Positions 6,148-13,296 of a DNA stretch of 37,073 nt are shown one piece after another. Location of the stretch: positions 1 through 37,073 of the forward strand of contig JAGBLH010000114.1 in the NCBI GenBank assembly GCA_017635515.1. The letters are read 5' to 3'. Under the pieces are notes generated by a model. It ran no database searches. It had not been told where the DNA came from and was given only the letters and a program-made list of their open reading frames with translations. This DNA is from Selenomonas sp. (GTDB taxonomy: Bacteria > Bacillota > Negativicutes > Selenomonadales > Selenomonadaceae). Numbering within the stretch: position 1 is the first letter of the stretch; every line of letters starts with the position of its first letter. A program made the position numbers and the translations under genes.

Positions 6148-7833
6148 ATGGATAAGATAAAATGGTGGCAGAAAACCAACGTCTACCAGGTCTACCCCAA
6201 GAGCTTCCTGGACACCACGGGCAGCGGCACAGGGGACCTCAATGGCGTGACGGAAAAGCTGGACTACCTCAAGACTTTGGGCACGGGTGCCATCTGGCTC
6301 ACCCCCGTCTACCCCTCTCCCATGGTGGACAATGGCTACGACATTGCCGATTTCACGGGCATTGACCCCAGCTACGGCACCATGGCGGATATGGAAAGGC
6401 TCATAGCGGAAGGCAAGAAGCGTGATATCAGGATTGTCATGGATTTGGTTTACAACCATACCTCCGACAAGCATCCCTGGTTCATAGATTCTGCCTCCGC
6501 CAAGGACAGCGAGCACAGCGACTGGTATATCTGGCGTGATGCCAAGCCGGACGGCAGCGCCCCTACCAACTGGCGCTCCATCTTCGGCGGCAGCGCCTGG
6601 AAATGGTGCGAAGCCCGTCAGCAGTATTACCTGCACACCTTCGCCGAGGCCCAGCCGGATCTGAACTGGGAAAATCCTAAGGTTCGGCAGGCCCTCTACG
6701 ATGCCGCCAATTTCTGGCTGGACAAGGGCGTGGGCGGTTTCCGCATCGATGCCATCGTCTACATCAAGAAGCCGGCTGCATTCGTGGACGGGGAACCGGA
6801 CAGCGAGGACGGCATGGTGAATATCCACTCCATGATAGCCAACACCACGGGCATTCTGGACTTCCTCCATGAATTCAAGGAAAAGGTCTTTGCAGGCCAC
6901 GATATCTTCACCGTGGCTGAAGCCAACGGCGTGGAGCCAAAGGATTTGCCCCAGTGGGTGGGAGAGCAGGGGGCCTTTGATATGCTCTTTGAGTTCTCCC
7001 ATACGAACCTGGAGTTCACTAACGGAGAACTTTGGGGACAGGCCACCGGTTACACACCCGAAATCATTCCCGGCCTGAAGAAGGTGTTGACGGCCAGCCA
7101 GCAGGCCACGGCGGAAAATGGCTGGTACCCCATTTTCTTTGAAAACCACGACCAGATGAGGTGCACGAGGCACTATTTCCCCGATAGTGCCCCCAAGGAC
7201 CTCGCCGCCAAGGCCATGGCTTCCATACTGCTGACCCTCAGGGGGACGCCTTTCATCTACGAGGGGCAGGAGCTGGGCCTGGGGAATGTGGCCTGGGACA
7301 GCATCGAGGCTTACAACGATATTTCCTCCCATGGGCAGTATGAGCTGGCGCTGGAAGAGGGTAAGACACCTGCCCAGGCGCTGGAGATGGTTCACCGCTA
7401 CAGCAGGGACAATGCCCGCACGCCTATGCAGTGGACTAAGGGCAGGAACGCAGGTTTTTCTGCAGGCACCCCCTGGCTGCCGGTGCATGAGGAGTTTGCT
7501 GACGAGTGCGTGGAGACCGAAGCCAAGGACGAGCATTCGGTGCTGAGCTATTACAGGAAACTTGCCGCTCTTAGGCAGCAGGGAGAAGCTGCAGAAGTGC
7601 TCATCAAGGGAAGCTATGAGGAGTTGCTGGCAGATAATCCGTATATCCTGGCCTTCAAGAGGAAGTTTGAGGAGCGGGAGGTTTATACGGTGGTGAATTT
7701 CTCCGGGCAAGAGCAGAATTATCAGCTACCGGAGGTGGAGACGGCTTCTTTGCTGGTTGGCAGTATCGAGGATAGTTCTAAGGGGTCATTAAGGGCATTT
7801 GAAGCTCAAATATACATTTGCCAGACTAGTTAA
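6148..7833 (+). CDS. GH13 alpha-glucosidase (oligo-1,6-glucosidase / trehalose-6-P hydrolase type)
   Basis: 561 residues, full length for the family. The start WWQKTNVYQVYPKSFLDT is typical of subfamilies 29/31. Conserved blocks DLVYNH (99-104), GFRIDAI with nucleophile Asp201, VAEAN with acid/base Glu258, and FENHDQ with Asp335 are all present, so it should be active. It is cytoplasmic, with no signal peptide. Alanine after the nucleophile is usually linked to alpha-1,4 preference rather than alpha-1,6. A PTS partner would deliver a 6-phosphorylated sugar, which maltose-type systems normally cleave with a GH4 enzyme; none is seen here. Thus this enzyme either accepts the phosphorylated sugar, as TreC does, or acts after dephosphorylation. 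Its TAA stop lies inside the repeat at 7828-7953. Confidence 0.92.
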   Translation: MDKIKWWQKTNVYQVYPKSFLDTTGSGTGDLNGVTEKLDYLKTLGTGAIWLTPVYPSPMVDNGYDIADFTGIDPSYGTMADMERLIAEGKKRDIRIVMDLVYNHTSDKHPWFIDSASAKDSEHSDWYIWRDAKPDGSAPTNWRSIFGGSAWKWCEARQQYYLHTFAEAQPDLNWENPKVRQALYDAANFWLDKGVGGFRIDAIVYIKKPAAFVDGEPDSEDGMVNIHSMIANTTGILDFLHEFKEKVFAGHDIFTVAEANGVEPKDLPQWVGEQGAFDMLFEFSHTNLEFTNGELWGQATGYTPEIIPGLKKVLTASQQATAENGWYPIFFENHDQMRCTRHYFPDSAPKDLAAKAMASILLTLRGTPFIYEGQELGLGNVAWDSIEAYNDISSHGQYELALEEGKTPAQALEMVHRYSRDNARTPMQWTKGRNAGFSAGTPWLPVHEEFADECVETEAKDEHSVLSYYRKLAALRQQGEAAEVLIKGSYEELLADNPYILAFKRKFEEREVYTVVNFSGQEQNYQLPEVETASLLVGSIEDSSKGSLRAFEAQIYICQTS

Positions 7834-7953
7834 GTTTCGGTTGTTCATTTTCTTTGGCGCAAAGAAAACGAACCAAAAGAAAACGCGGACTGAAATCACA
7901 TCACGTGATTTCCGCGTCCGCGGGGCCCCATCCTTGGGGCCTGGGGTTCGGGA
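7828..7953 (+). repeat. Three-hairpin intergenic repeat, copy 2
   Basis: Starts AGTTAAGTTTCGG, like copy 1, but here the conserved TAA of that start is the stop codon of the GH13 gene. Hairpin 1: GTTCaTTTTCTTTG / CAAAGAAAAcGAAC. Hairpin 2: GCGGAC, GAAATCAC / GTGATTTC, GTCCGC. Hairpin 3: GGGGCCCCATCC then TTGGGGCC. Confidence 0.85.
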
Positions 7954-7997
7954 GATAGAGCGGCTTTAGGTTGGCTGTATTTGTGAATTTTATTTTC

Positions 7998-8003
7998 TAT
8001 AAT
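7998..8003 (+). promoter_or_regulatory. -10 element of candidate promoter for the HAD gene
   Basis: Perfect TATAAT 35 bases before the HAD start in an AT-rich stretch. No good -35 at the right spacing, so this is tentative. Confidence 0.4.
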
Positions 8004-8038
8004 ACTGTTATGTTAATGCAAGAAATAAGGTGATACAC

Positions 8039-8812
8039 ATGAAGATAGGCGCAAGTGATTATGACGGCACCTTGTTCCGTCAGAGAACCATTTCCTCCGA
8101 GGATGTGGAGGGAGTGCGGGCCTGGCGGAGGGCGGGGCATAAGTTTGGGGTGGTCAGCGGGCGTGATTATGGCATGCTGATGCCTCAGCTGGAGCACTAT
8201 GGCATTGAGTCGGACTATGCCGTCTGCAATAACGGCGGCATCATCTTCAAGGCTGACGGCACTCCCCTCTGGCAGGGAAGCATTCCCCTTTCCGTACTGG
8301 CTGAGATAGTCCGCGAACCCAGTGTGGACAAGTCTTTCCACTATGCTTTCTCCGCCGTGGACAAGACTTACCTCTACCATGAGGGCGAGGGCTCCTGGAT
8401 CATGCGGGAGGCGCTGGAGTGGGATTTCCCCATTGAGAAAATCACCGAAGCGGATATCCTCTCCCTGCCCCGCATACACCAGTTCTGCCTGGGCTACCCC
8501 GAGGCAAAGCAGGCTGACGAGACAGCTGCCATCATCAATGCCAAATACGGTGAGTTCGTCCACGCCTACCCCAATGGCTGCAGCGTGGACATCACCCCCG
8601 CCGGGGTCAGCAAGAGCCAAGGCATTGATACCCTCCTTGAGCTGATGGGCTGGCAGCAAGCCGAAGTCTTCGCCATCGGTGACGAGACCAACGACCTGCC
8701 CATGCTGGAAGCCTACGACGGCTTCACCGTGGACACCGCCCGGGACGCCATCAAAGAAAAAGCCCGCGCCGTCTACGGCGGGGTGGGGGATATGCTGGTG
8801 GATAATATCTGA
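8039..8812 (+). CDS. Cof-type HAD-superfamily phosphatase
   Basis: 257 residues from the ATG at 8039, with AATAAGG 8 bases upstream; the in-frame GTG at 8030 overlaps that site. Motif I is DYDGTLF (nucleophile Asp7, Asp9) and motif IV is GDETNDLPMLE, typical of Cof/class IIB HAD phosphatases acting on sugar phosphates and similar small molecules. The Cof cap lies between. It follows the PTS/GH13 genes in the same direction after a 200-base gap holding a repeat, with its own terminator at 8818-8856. One attractive but unproved role is dephosphorylating an imported disaccharide phosphate before hydrolysis, parallel to MapP in Enterococcus, which belongs to a different fold. Confidence 0.85.
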   Translation: MKIGASDYDGTLFRQRTISSEDVEGVRAWRRAGHKFGVVSGRDYGMLMPQLEHYGIESDYAVCNNGGIIFKADGTPLWQGSIPLSVLAEIVREPSVDKSFHYAFSAVDKTYLYHEGEGSWIMREALEWDFPIEKITEADILSLPRIHQFCLGYPEAKQADETAAIINAKYGEFVHAYPNGCSVDITPAGVSKSQGIDTLLELMGWQQAEVFAIGDETNDLPMLEAYDGFTVDTARDAIKEKARAVYGGVGDMLVDNI

Positions 8813-8817
8813 ATAAG

Positions 8818-8856
8818 AAAATGCAGGTTCGCTTTGAGGGCGAGCCTGCATTTTTT
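8818..8856 (+). terminator. Terminator after HAD gene
   Basis: ATGCAGGTTCGC (8821-8832) pairs with GCGAGCCTGCAT, including one G-U pair, followed by six T. Confidence 0.85.
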
Positions 8857-8882
8857 ATTCCTTGACACTGGGCCGGTTTTTT

Positions 8883-8954
8883 CTATTTCTGACCGAAGCC
8901 GTTGATTTGGGCGTATTTGATGATTTCTTCTTTCAGTTGACTGGTTAGAGGCAT
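8883..8954 (-). pseudogene. 23-codon queG-like N-terminal remnant or tiny gene
   Basis: Reverse strand ATG at 8954 behind GGAGGG (6-base spacer) encodes MPLTSQLKEEIIKYAQINGF then GQK and a TAG stop. The pattern LKEEIIKYAQINGF resembles the opening helix of epoxyqueuosine reductase QueG, but nothing further of that protein follows. It is most simply a truncated 5' remnant; a real micro-peptide cannot be excluded. The similarity is from memory of the family and is weak because it is so short. Confidence 0.3.
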
Positions 8955-8978
8955 CCTTATCCCTCCCTCATGGTATTA

Positions 8979-9007
8979 TTGTAATACGAGTGTCAGAAAA
9001 ATATGTA
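8979..9007 (+). promoter_or_regulatory. Candidate promoter of the LysM gene
   Basis: TTGTAA (8979-8984), 17-base spacer, TATGTA (9002-9007), about 55 bases before the start codon. Confidence 0.4.
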
Positions 9008-9064
9008 ATGCCCCTCGCCCTCAAGCGTATATACAGACAGAGTGAAGTAAGCGGAGGGTTGATG

Positions 9065-9346
9065 ATGATGAAGAAGGTATTTTTCCTGATGGCTGCCATG
9101 ATGATCATGATTTCTGCTACCTGCCTGGCAAGTCCATACCAGCTGGTGGAGGCTGAATATACTGTGCAGGCCGGCGACAGCCTGGAATCCATCGCCCAGG
9201 CTTATATGGCGAAGAATACCTACGGCCCCCGTGAGCTGAGGGAGTTCAAGTCCGGCATCGTCCAGCTCAATGACTGGCTGCTGACCAGGGACTTGCAGGC
9301 CGGGGATAAGGTGAGGGTCAATTATTGGGTCAGTCAAGCTGAATGA
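9065..9346 (+). CDS. Small secreted LysM-domain protein
   Basis: 93 residues. The start has three consecutive ATG codons (9062, 9065, 9068) after GGAGGG (9052-9057); 9065 gives the best spacing. Residues 1-23 form a Sec signal peptide (MMKKVFFLMAAMMIMISATC, then LAS). A single LysM-like module follows: YTVQAGDSLESIAQAYM, a central segment, then LQAGDKVRVNYW. LysM modules bind peptidoglycan, so it probably sits in the periplasm on the wall. A hairpin terminator lies at 9364-9390. The protein resembles the short LysM proteins with a Trp-rich tail common in Firmicutes (YneA-like shape), but no cell-division role can be assigned. Confidence 0.75.
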   Translation: MMKKVFFLMAAMMIMISATCLASPYQLVEAEYTVQAGDSLESIAQAYMAKNTYGPRELREFKSGIVQLNDWLLTRDLQAGDKVRVNYWVSQAE

Positions 9347-9363
9347 GGATATGGAGTAGCAGT

Positions 9364-9390
9364 CGGTACGGCAGCAGCCGTGCCGATTTT
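9364..9390 (+). terminator. Terminator after LysM gene
   Basis: CGGTACGGC (9364-9372), loop AGCA, GCCGTGCCG (9377-9385), then ATTTT. Confidence 0.7.
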
Positions 9391-9465
9391 GTGTTGGGGC
9401 AGTTGCGCTGGACTGGCAGGGTTTCCACGGGCGGTGGTGGGGCATATTGTGTCCATCATCTCGTA

Positions 9466-10596
9466 TTATATTACGGATTTTACAACAGAAATGAAATCGT
9501 TGAAATCGATATCATTTTTACCATTCCATGATAGTCTTATAGCTTCAGATTTTCTCTTTTCACTTAATCCCATTGCTTCCAATACATAGCTCAGACTATG
9601 CGAGGTTGAATTGCAGGCTGAACCGTTGGAAAAAGAATACATATCACCAAGACACAAGAAAGCAGCCTCTGCATCAAGCCCATCTATGCTTATGTTGACG
9701 GTAGAAGGAAGGCAGTACTCAGGATCGCCATTAACTTCGTAGGTGAGTCCGTTGATTGCTTCGAAAAACATTGCTTTTATGGCTTTGCATTTTTCCGTAG
9801 AAGAAAGAAGATTTTCTTCCGAAAGCTCGACCGCCTTGGCAAAGCCGGCTACAAGTGCAACAGGCGTTGTTCCGGGTCTGAAGCCTCTTTCTTGACCGCC
9901 GCCATACAACAGTTGCTTTATCGGCGGATTTTCATAATCAGTATTTCTTTTTCTGATTAGTGCACCAATTCCTTGGGGACCACCAATCTTGTGACTGGCA
10001 ATGCTTAGTAAGTCATAATCCAGTTTGCGGATTTCATGATTCAGTTTGCCAAGAGCCTGTGTGGCATCGACATGGAAAAGAATACAACGTTTTTTTAATT
10101 CCGATCCGATTTCATCTACCGGTTGTATAATGCCTGTCTCACTATTGACGAACATGACTGAAACCAGACATGTTTGATCTGATACTTTTCCAAGTATATC
10201 TTTTGCTGAAACACGACCGGAGGTGTCGGGTTTAACAAAATCTACTATGTACCCCTTGGATTCGAGATAGTGCAGCGGCTCTAAAATTGATTTATGCTCA
10301 ATGGCTGTTGTTACAATGTGTTTTTTACCGGTTTGTTCAGCATATTCCTGTATGCCCAAAATGACGGTATTGTTGCTTTCAGTTGATCCACTCGTGAAAA
10401 TAATCTCTGATGGATCAACCCCCAGCACAGAGGCTATAGATGCTCTTGATTCGTTAACCAGCTTTTGAGCATTGGTGCCGTATATGTGTGTTCGGCTGTC
10501 GGCGTTACCAGGAGTGTTTTTGTATGCTTCTATCATGGTGTCCAACACCTCAGGAAGAATTGGAGCAGAAGCGTTATAATCTAAGTATAGGGACAA
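9466..10596 (-). CDS. Cysteine desulfurase, DndA/IscS-like
   Basis: 376 residues. PLP lysine is Lys203 in SIASHKIGGPQG, and the persulfide cysteine is Cys328 in SNGSACNSTSHSLSYVLEAM. The opening YLDYNASAPILPEVL and NADSRTHIYG, where housekeeping IscS has NPSS.H, resemble the DndA branch that supplies sulfur for DNA phosphorothioation. The start is a TTG at 10596 with AAGGAGG just upstream, inside the end of the preceding small gene, so translation is probably coupled. The other Dnd or Ssp proteins are absent from the window. It may be an orphan remnant of a phosphorothioation island or a sulfur donor for another pathway. Transferred origin is suggested by its low GC. Confidence 0.85.
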   Translation of the reverse strand: MSLYLDYNASAPILPEVLDTMIEAYKNTPGNADSRTHIYGTNAQKLVNESRASIASVLGVDPSEIIFTSGSTESNNTVILGIQEYAEQTGKKHIVTTAIEHKSILEPLHYLESKGYIVDFVKPDTSGRVSAKDILGKVSDQTCLVSVMFVNSETGIIQPVDEIGSELKKRCILFHVDATQALGKLNHEIRKLDYDLLSIASHKIGGPQGIGALIRKRNTDYENPPIKQLLYGGGQERGFRPGTTPVALVAGFAKAVELSEENLLSSTEKCKAIKAMFFEAINGLTYEVNGDPEYCLPSTVNISIDGLDAEAAFLCLGDMYSFSNGSACNSTSHSLSYVLEAMGLSEKRKSEAIRLSWNGKNDIDFNDFISVVKSVI

Positions 10597-10598
10597 GA

Positions 10599-10829
10599 CT
10601 ATTCCTCCTTTGGCAATGTGACGATAAGGTCGTGGATGCTTTTAAGGACATCACGAGAACTATAATGATTGATTCCTCTGTTTAGGTGTAATCGGAAATA
10701 TCGATATAAAGTATCTGTATCATCGCTTAACCCATCTTTAAGACTGCATTTTTCGTAGTCATTGTAAATAAGGGTATATGCCTTGTTGACATATGCTTTT
10801 ATATCATCCAATATCCCCGTCATTAACAA
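10599..10829 (-). CDS. Unknown small protein preceding the cysteine desulfurase
   Basis: 76 residues if starting at the TTG at 10829 (AAGGAGAG 7 bases upstream) or 74 from the ATG at 10823. It is predicted helical and mildly acidic, with a YNDYEKC segment, a central LYRYFRLHLNRGINHYSSRD and a C-terminal LKSIHDLIVTLPKEE. I do not recognise the family. It ends 2 bases before the desulfurase start, so the two form an operon; small proteins next to DNA-modification desulfurases exist, which makes a partner role plausible but unproved. Its promoter must lie in, or was lost with, the flanking nucleotidase sequence. Confidence 0.6.
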   Translation of the reverse strand: MLMTGILDDIKAYVNKAYTLIYNDYEKCSLKDGLSDDTDTLYRYFRLHLNRGINHYSSRDVLKSIHDLIVTLPKEE

Positions 10830-10847
10830 GCAATCTCTCCTTTCTCG

Positions 10848-11769
10848 CCCCGGTGCAGCAGGCGCAGCTGATGGTAGACAAACTTCGCCCCAACAACGAT
10901 TTGCTCATCGCCGTGACACACTTGGGGATAGATCCGGTCTGCGCCGATAAGTCCACCACGGTAGCTCAAAAAGTAAAGGGCATAGATATCATTATCGACG
11001 GACATAGCCACACCGTCCTTCCTCAGGGGATCAAGGAAGGTGACACGCTCATTTGTCAAACCGGGTGCTATGACAGCTACTTGGGCGAAGTGAACGTGAC
11101 TATCGACAATCACCGTGTGGTAAATAAGTCCGCTCGTCTCTTGGGGCTTGATGAAGTACATAAGTTAGCGCCAACGCCAGATCAGGATGTCTTGAAGGAA
11201 ATCGAGCGCAGCACAAAATCCGCTCAGCCGATATTTGATAAGGTCATAGGCCAATCGAGTCGCCAGCTCCAGTACAACAGGGAGCAGATTCGCACGAGAG
11301 AAACAGAACTTGGCGACTATGCGGCAGACGCTTATCGCGGGATAAGCAATGCAGATATTGCCATGGTGAACGCCGGCACTTTCAGAGCCGGCATACCCAA
11401 GGGCACAATCACCAGAGGAGATACCATAGCAGTATTCCCCTTTGGCAATATGGTGCGCAAAATTCAAGTGACTGGAGCGCAAGTGAAAGAATCTCTGGAG
11501 CATGGCGTATCCCAATATCCCGCAGATGTAGGCATATTCCCGCAGGTCAGCGGCATTTCCTTTACGCTTGACAGCTCGGCACCAGCAGGAAACCGCATTG
11601 CAAACATTGAAGTGAACGATAAGCCCCTTGACCTCACGCAAAAATATTCTTTGGCTGTTACGAATTTCATGCATATGGACGGCGGCTGGTGCAGGAGACG
11701 GTAAAACTGCGGAGCGATGAAGGAGATAAGGCTATCTGCAGCGAACTAAAAAAGATTAAGGCGGATTAA
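10848..11769 (+). pseudogene. Broken 5'-nucleotidase (UshA-like), N-terminus missing and C-terminal frameshift
   Basis: Coding begins abruptly at PVQQAQLMVDKLRPNNDLLI, the middle of the metallophosphatase domain. The DGHSHT metal-binding motif is present, followed by a 5_nucleotid_C domain (LGDYAADAYR, VNAGTFRAGI, FPFGNMV). The first metal-binding motifs and signal peptide, roughly 200 residues, are missing where the AT-rich island abuts. Near the end the frame stops at 11702-11704 after HMDGGWCRRR, but a -1 shift from about 11690 gives a plausible tail, VKLRSDEGDKAICSELKKIK, ending at 11769. Intact relatives would be periplasmic and release phosphate from nucleotides. Two independent lesions argue it is dead. 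An in-frame ATG at 10793 lies in the island and has no convincing ribosome site. Confidence 0.75.
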
Positions 11770-11796
11770 GGTACCATGGAACTTTCGTACTGTCAT

Positions 11797-11823
11797 ATTC
11801 TCCCCAAGGGAGAATAAGGAGGT
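11797..11823 (+). promoter_or_regulatory. Hairpin abutting the ribosome site of the acid phosphatase gene
   Basis: ATTCTCCC (11797-11804) pairs with GGGAGAAT (11808-11815), directly followed by AAGGAGGT (11816-11823). It could stabilise the mRNA 5' end or place the ribosome site near a folded edge. Confidence 0.45.
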
Positions 11824-11829
11824 AAATTT

Positions 11830-13080
11830 ATGAGGAAAAAATTATTGGCGCTCCTGGCGGTGCTGTCTTTTGTTTTTTTGCCTGCCTCTGCCTGGGCTTC
11901 TGTCTTTGGGGATGGGTATGAGCTGCAGCAGGTGACGGTGTTCAGCCGTCATGGGGTGCGCTCCCCCCTTTATGGGGCGGATTCCTTTGCGGTGCGCGCT
12001 ACCCCCCACAAGTGGCTGCCCTGGACGGCTGTGCCTGGGGAGCTGACCCTCAAGGGAGGGGCGGCAGAAGTTCTCATGGGTGAATATTTCCGGCTGTGGC
12101 TGGAGGATGAGGGGCTGATACCTAGCCATTATGTGCCGGGGGAGGGGGAGGTGCGGCTCTATGCCAATTCCTTCCAGCGCACCATTGCCACCGCCCGCTT
12201 TTTCGGGGCCGGCTTCCTGCCCATGGGGGACACCCGGGTGGAGTACCACTATGGCATCAATGAAAGAGATCCCGTCTTTATGCATGATATGAATTTTACC
12301 CCGGAGCTGAAGGAGAAAGTGGCTCAGGAAATGCAGCAGGGGGATTTGCCGGGGAAGATGGCTGCCCTCCAGCAGGATGCGGATAAGGTGATGGAGATAC
12401 TGGATTACCCCAAGAGCAAGGCAGGGAAAGAGCAGCCTCTCATCAAGGCTGCCGATTATACCCTGGATATGGGCAAGAGCCTCAGTATCAAGGGCCGGAT
12501 CCGGGAGCTGCACAGGGCGGCGGATGCCCTGACCCTCCAGTACTACGAGGAGCGGGATGACAGGAAGGCGGCCTTTGGACACGCCATGAGTCCCGCAGAC
12601 TGGCAGGCCGTGGGCCGGGTGGCTTATTTCACCCTGGACAGTTTTTTCCTGACTCCCACCTATGGGGCGGTTTATGCACGGCCTCTCCTGGCGGCCATGG
12701 AGGAAGAAATGGAAAATCCCCGGCGGAAGTTTTCCCTCTTTTGCGGTCATGACCTGAATATGTCCACCCTCCTGCCCGCCCTGTGGGTGGAGGATTATAC
12801 CCTTTCGGGCTCCATACCTCCCAAGACACCCCTGGGGGGCAAGATAGTGATTTCCCGCCTCAAGGGCCAGGACGGCAGGGAGTACGGGGATCTGCGGCTG
12901 GTTTACGCCAATGTGCAGGACATCCGCAGCCTCACCCCCCTGACACTGGAGCATCCTGCCCAGATGTACCAGCTGAAGCTGAAGGGCCTCAAGGCCAACA
13001 AGGACGGCCTCTACAGATGGGAGGACGTGCAGAAGAGGTTCCGGGAGGCTATAGCTGCGGGAGAAAAGTATACCAAGTAA
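11830..13080 (+). CDS. Histidine acid phosphatase (AppA/Agp-like, periplasmic)
   Basis: 416 residues with a Sec signal peptide (1-23, ending SAWAS). The catalytic RHGVRSP motif is at 40-46 (His41 nucleophile) and the proton-donor His-Asp pair is at 307-308 in CGHDLNMS. Both halves of the active site are intact. Periplasmic enzymes of this clade act as phytases, glucose-1-phosphatases or broad acid phosphatases; which one cannot be told. The ATG at 11830 follows a near-perfect AAGGAGGT. Its neighbour, the broken 5'-nucleotidase, points to a former phosphate-scavenging cluster. It is followed by the bidirectional terminator at 13257-13296. Confidence 0.88.
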   Translation: MRKKLLALLAVLSFVFLPASAWASVFGDGYELQQVTVFSRHGVRSPLYGADSFAVRATPHKWLPWTAVPGELTLKGGAAEVLMGEYFRLWLEDEGLIPSHYVPGEGEVRLYANSFQRTIATARFFGAGFLPMGDTRVEYHYGINERDPVFMHDMNFTPELKEKVAQEMQQGDLPGKMAALQQDADKVMEILDYPKSKAGKEQPLIKAADYTLDMGKSLSIKGRIRELHRAADALTLQYYEERDDRKAAFGHAMSPADWQAVGRVAYFTLDSFFLTPTYGAVYARPLLAAMEEEMENPRRKFSLFCGHDLNMSTLLPALWVEDYTLSGSIPPKTPLGGKIVISRLKGQDGREYGDLRLVYANVQDIRSLTPLTLEHPAQMYQLKLKGLKANKDGLYRWEDVQKRFREAIAAGEKYTK

Positions 13081-13139
13081 GTTCCTTGAGGTTTTCAAGG
13101 GTGTCGAGGACTGAGGCGAATATTTCTTCTGCCAAGGTT

Positions 13140-13256
13140 TCTTAGAAGAATAACGGAATAAACTCCGTGCGAAACGGTGTTTCGCACTACGCCCTTACAC
13201 GAAATCTAAGCTCATCTGCGTCCTGCAGACTTGATTCGCTAAGATTTCGTAGTAAC
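13140..13256. other. Structured intergenic segment with stacked hairpins
   Basis: Contains a perfect hairpin GTGCGAAAC-GGT-GTTTCGCAC (13167-13187) and a longer stem ACGAAATCT (13199-13207) / AGATTTCGT (13242-13250) enclosing TCTGC/GCAGA. No coding frame with a ribosome site. Could be a small RNA, a repeat element or an mRNA end. Confidence 0.45.
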
Positions 13257-13296
13257 AAAAGGTGCTGTTGCATGTCATGCAACAGCACCTTTTTTA
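13257..13296. terminator. Bidirectional terminator between phosphatase and kinase genes
   Basis: AAAAGGTGCTGTTGCATG, one base, then the full complementary arm and six T: a near-perfect palindrome serving the convergent genes on both sides. Confidence 0.92.

Larger units (their letters stand above)
9466..10847. other. AT-rich acquired island (cysteine desulfurase plus small gene)
   Basis: Base composition drops sharply relative to the GC-rich flanks, and codon usage shifts toward A/T-ending codons in both reverse-strand genes. The right edge cuts into a 5'-nucleotidase gene whose N-terminal part is missing; the sequence returns to nucleotidase coding at about 10848. The left edge is near the 3' end of the desulfurase. 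No integrase, transposase or clear flanking duplication was seen, so mechanism is unknown; it replaced rather than simply interrupted the host gene. Confidence 0.6.

Noticed and set aside
9347..9589. In-frame continuation of the LysM gene past its TGA stop (GYGVAVGTAAAV...), suggesting readthrough or recoding.
   Set aside because: A hairpin terminator lies in this stretch and no selenocysteine-type structure was identified; GC-rich DNA readily gives glycine/alanine-rich frames. It also runs into the antisense desulfurase gene.
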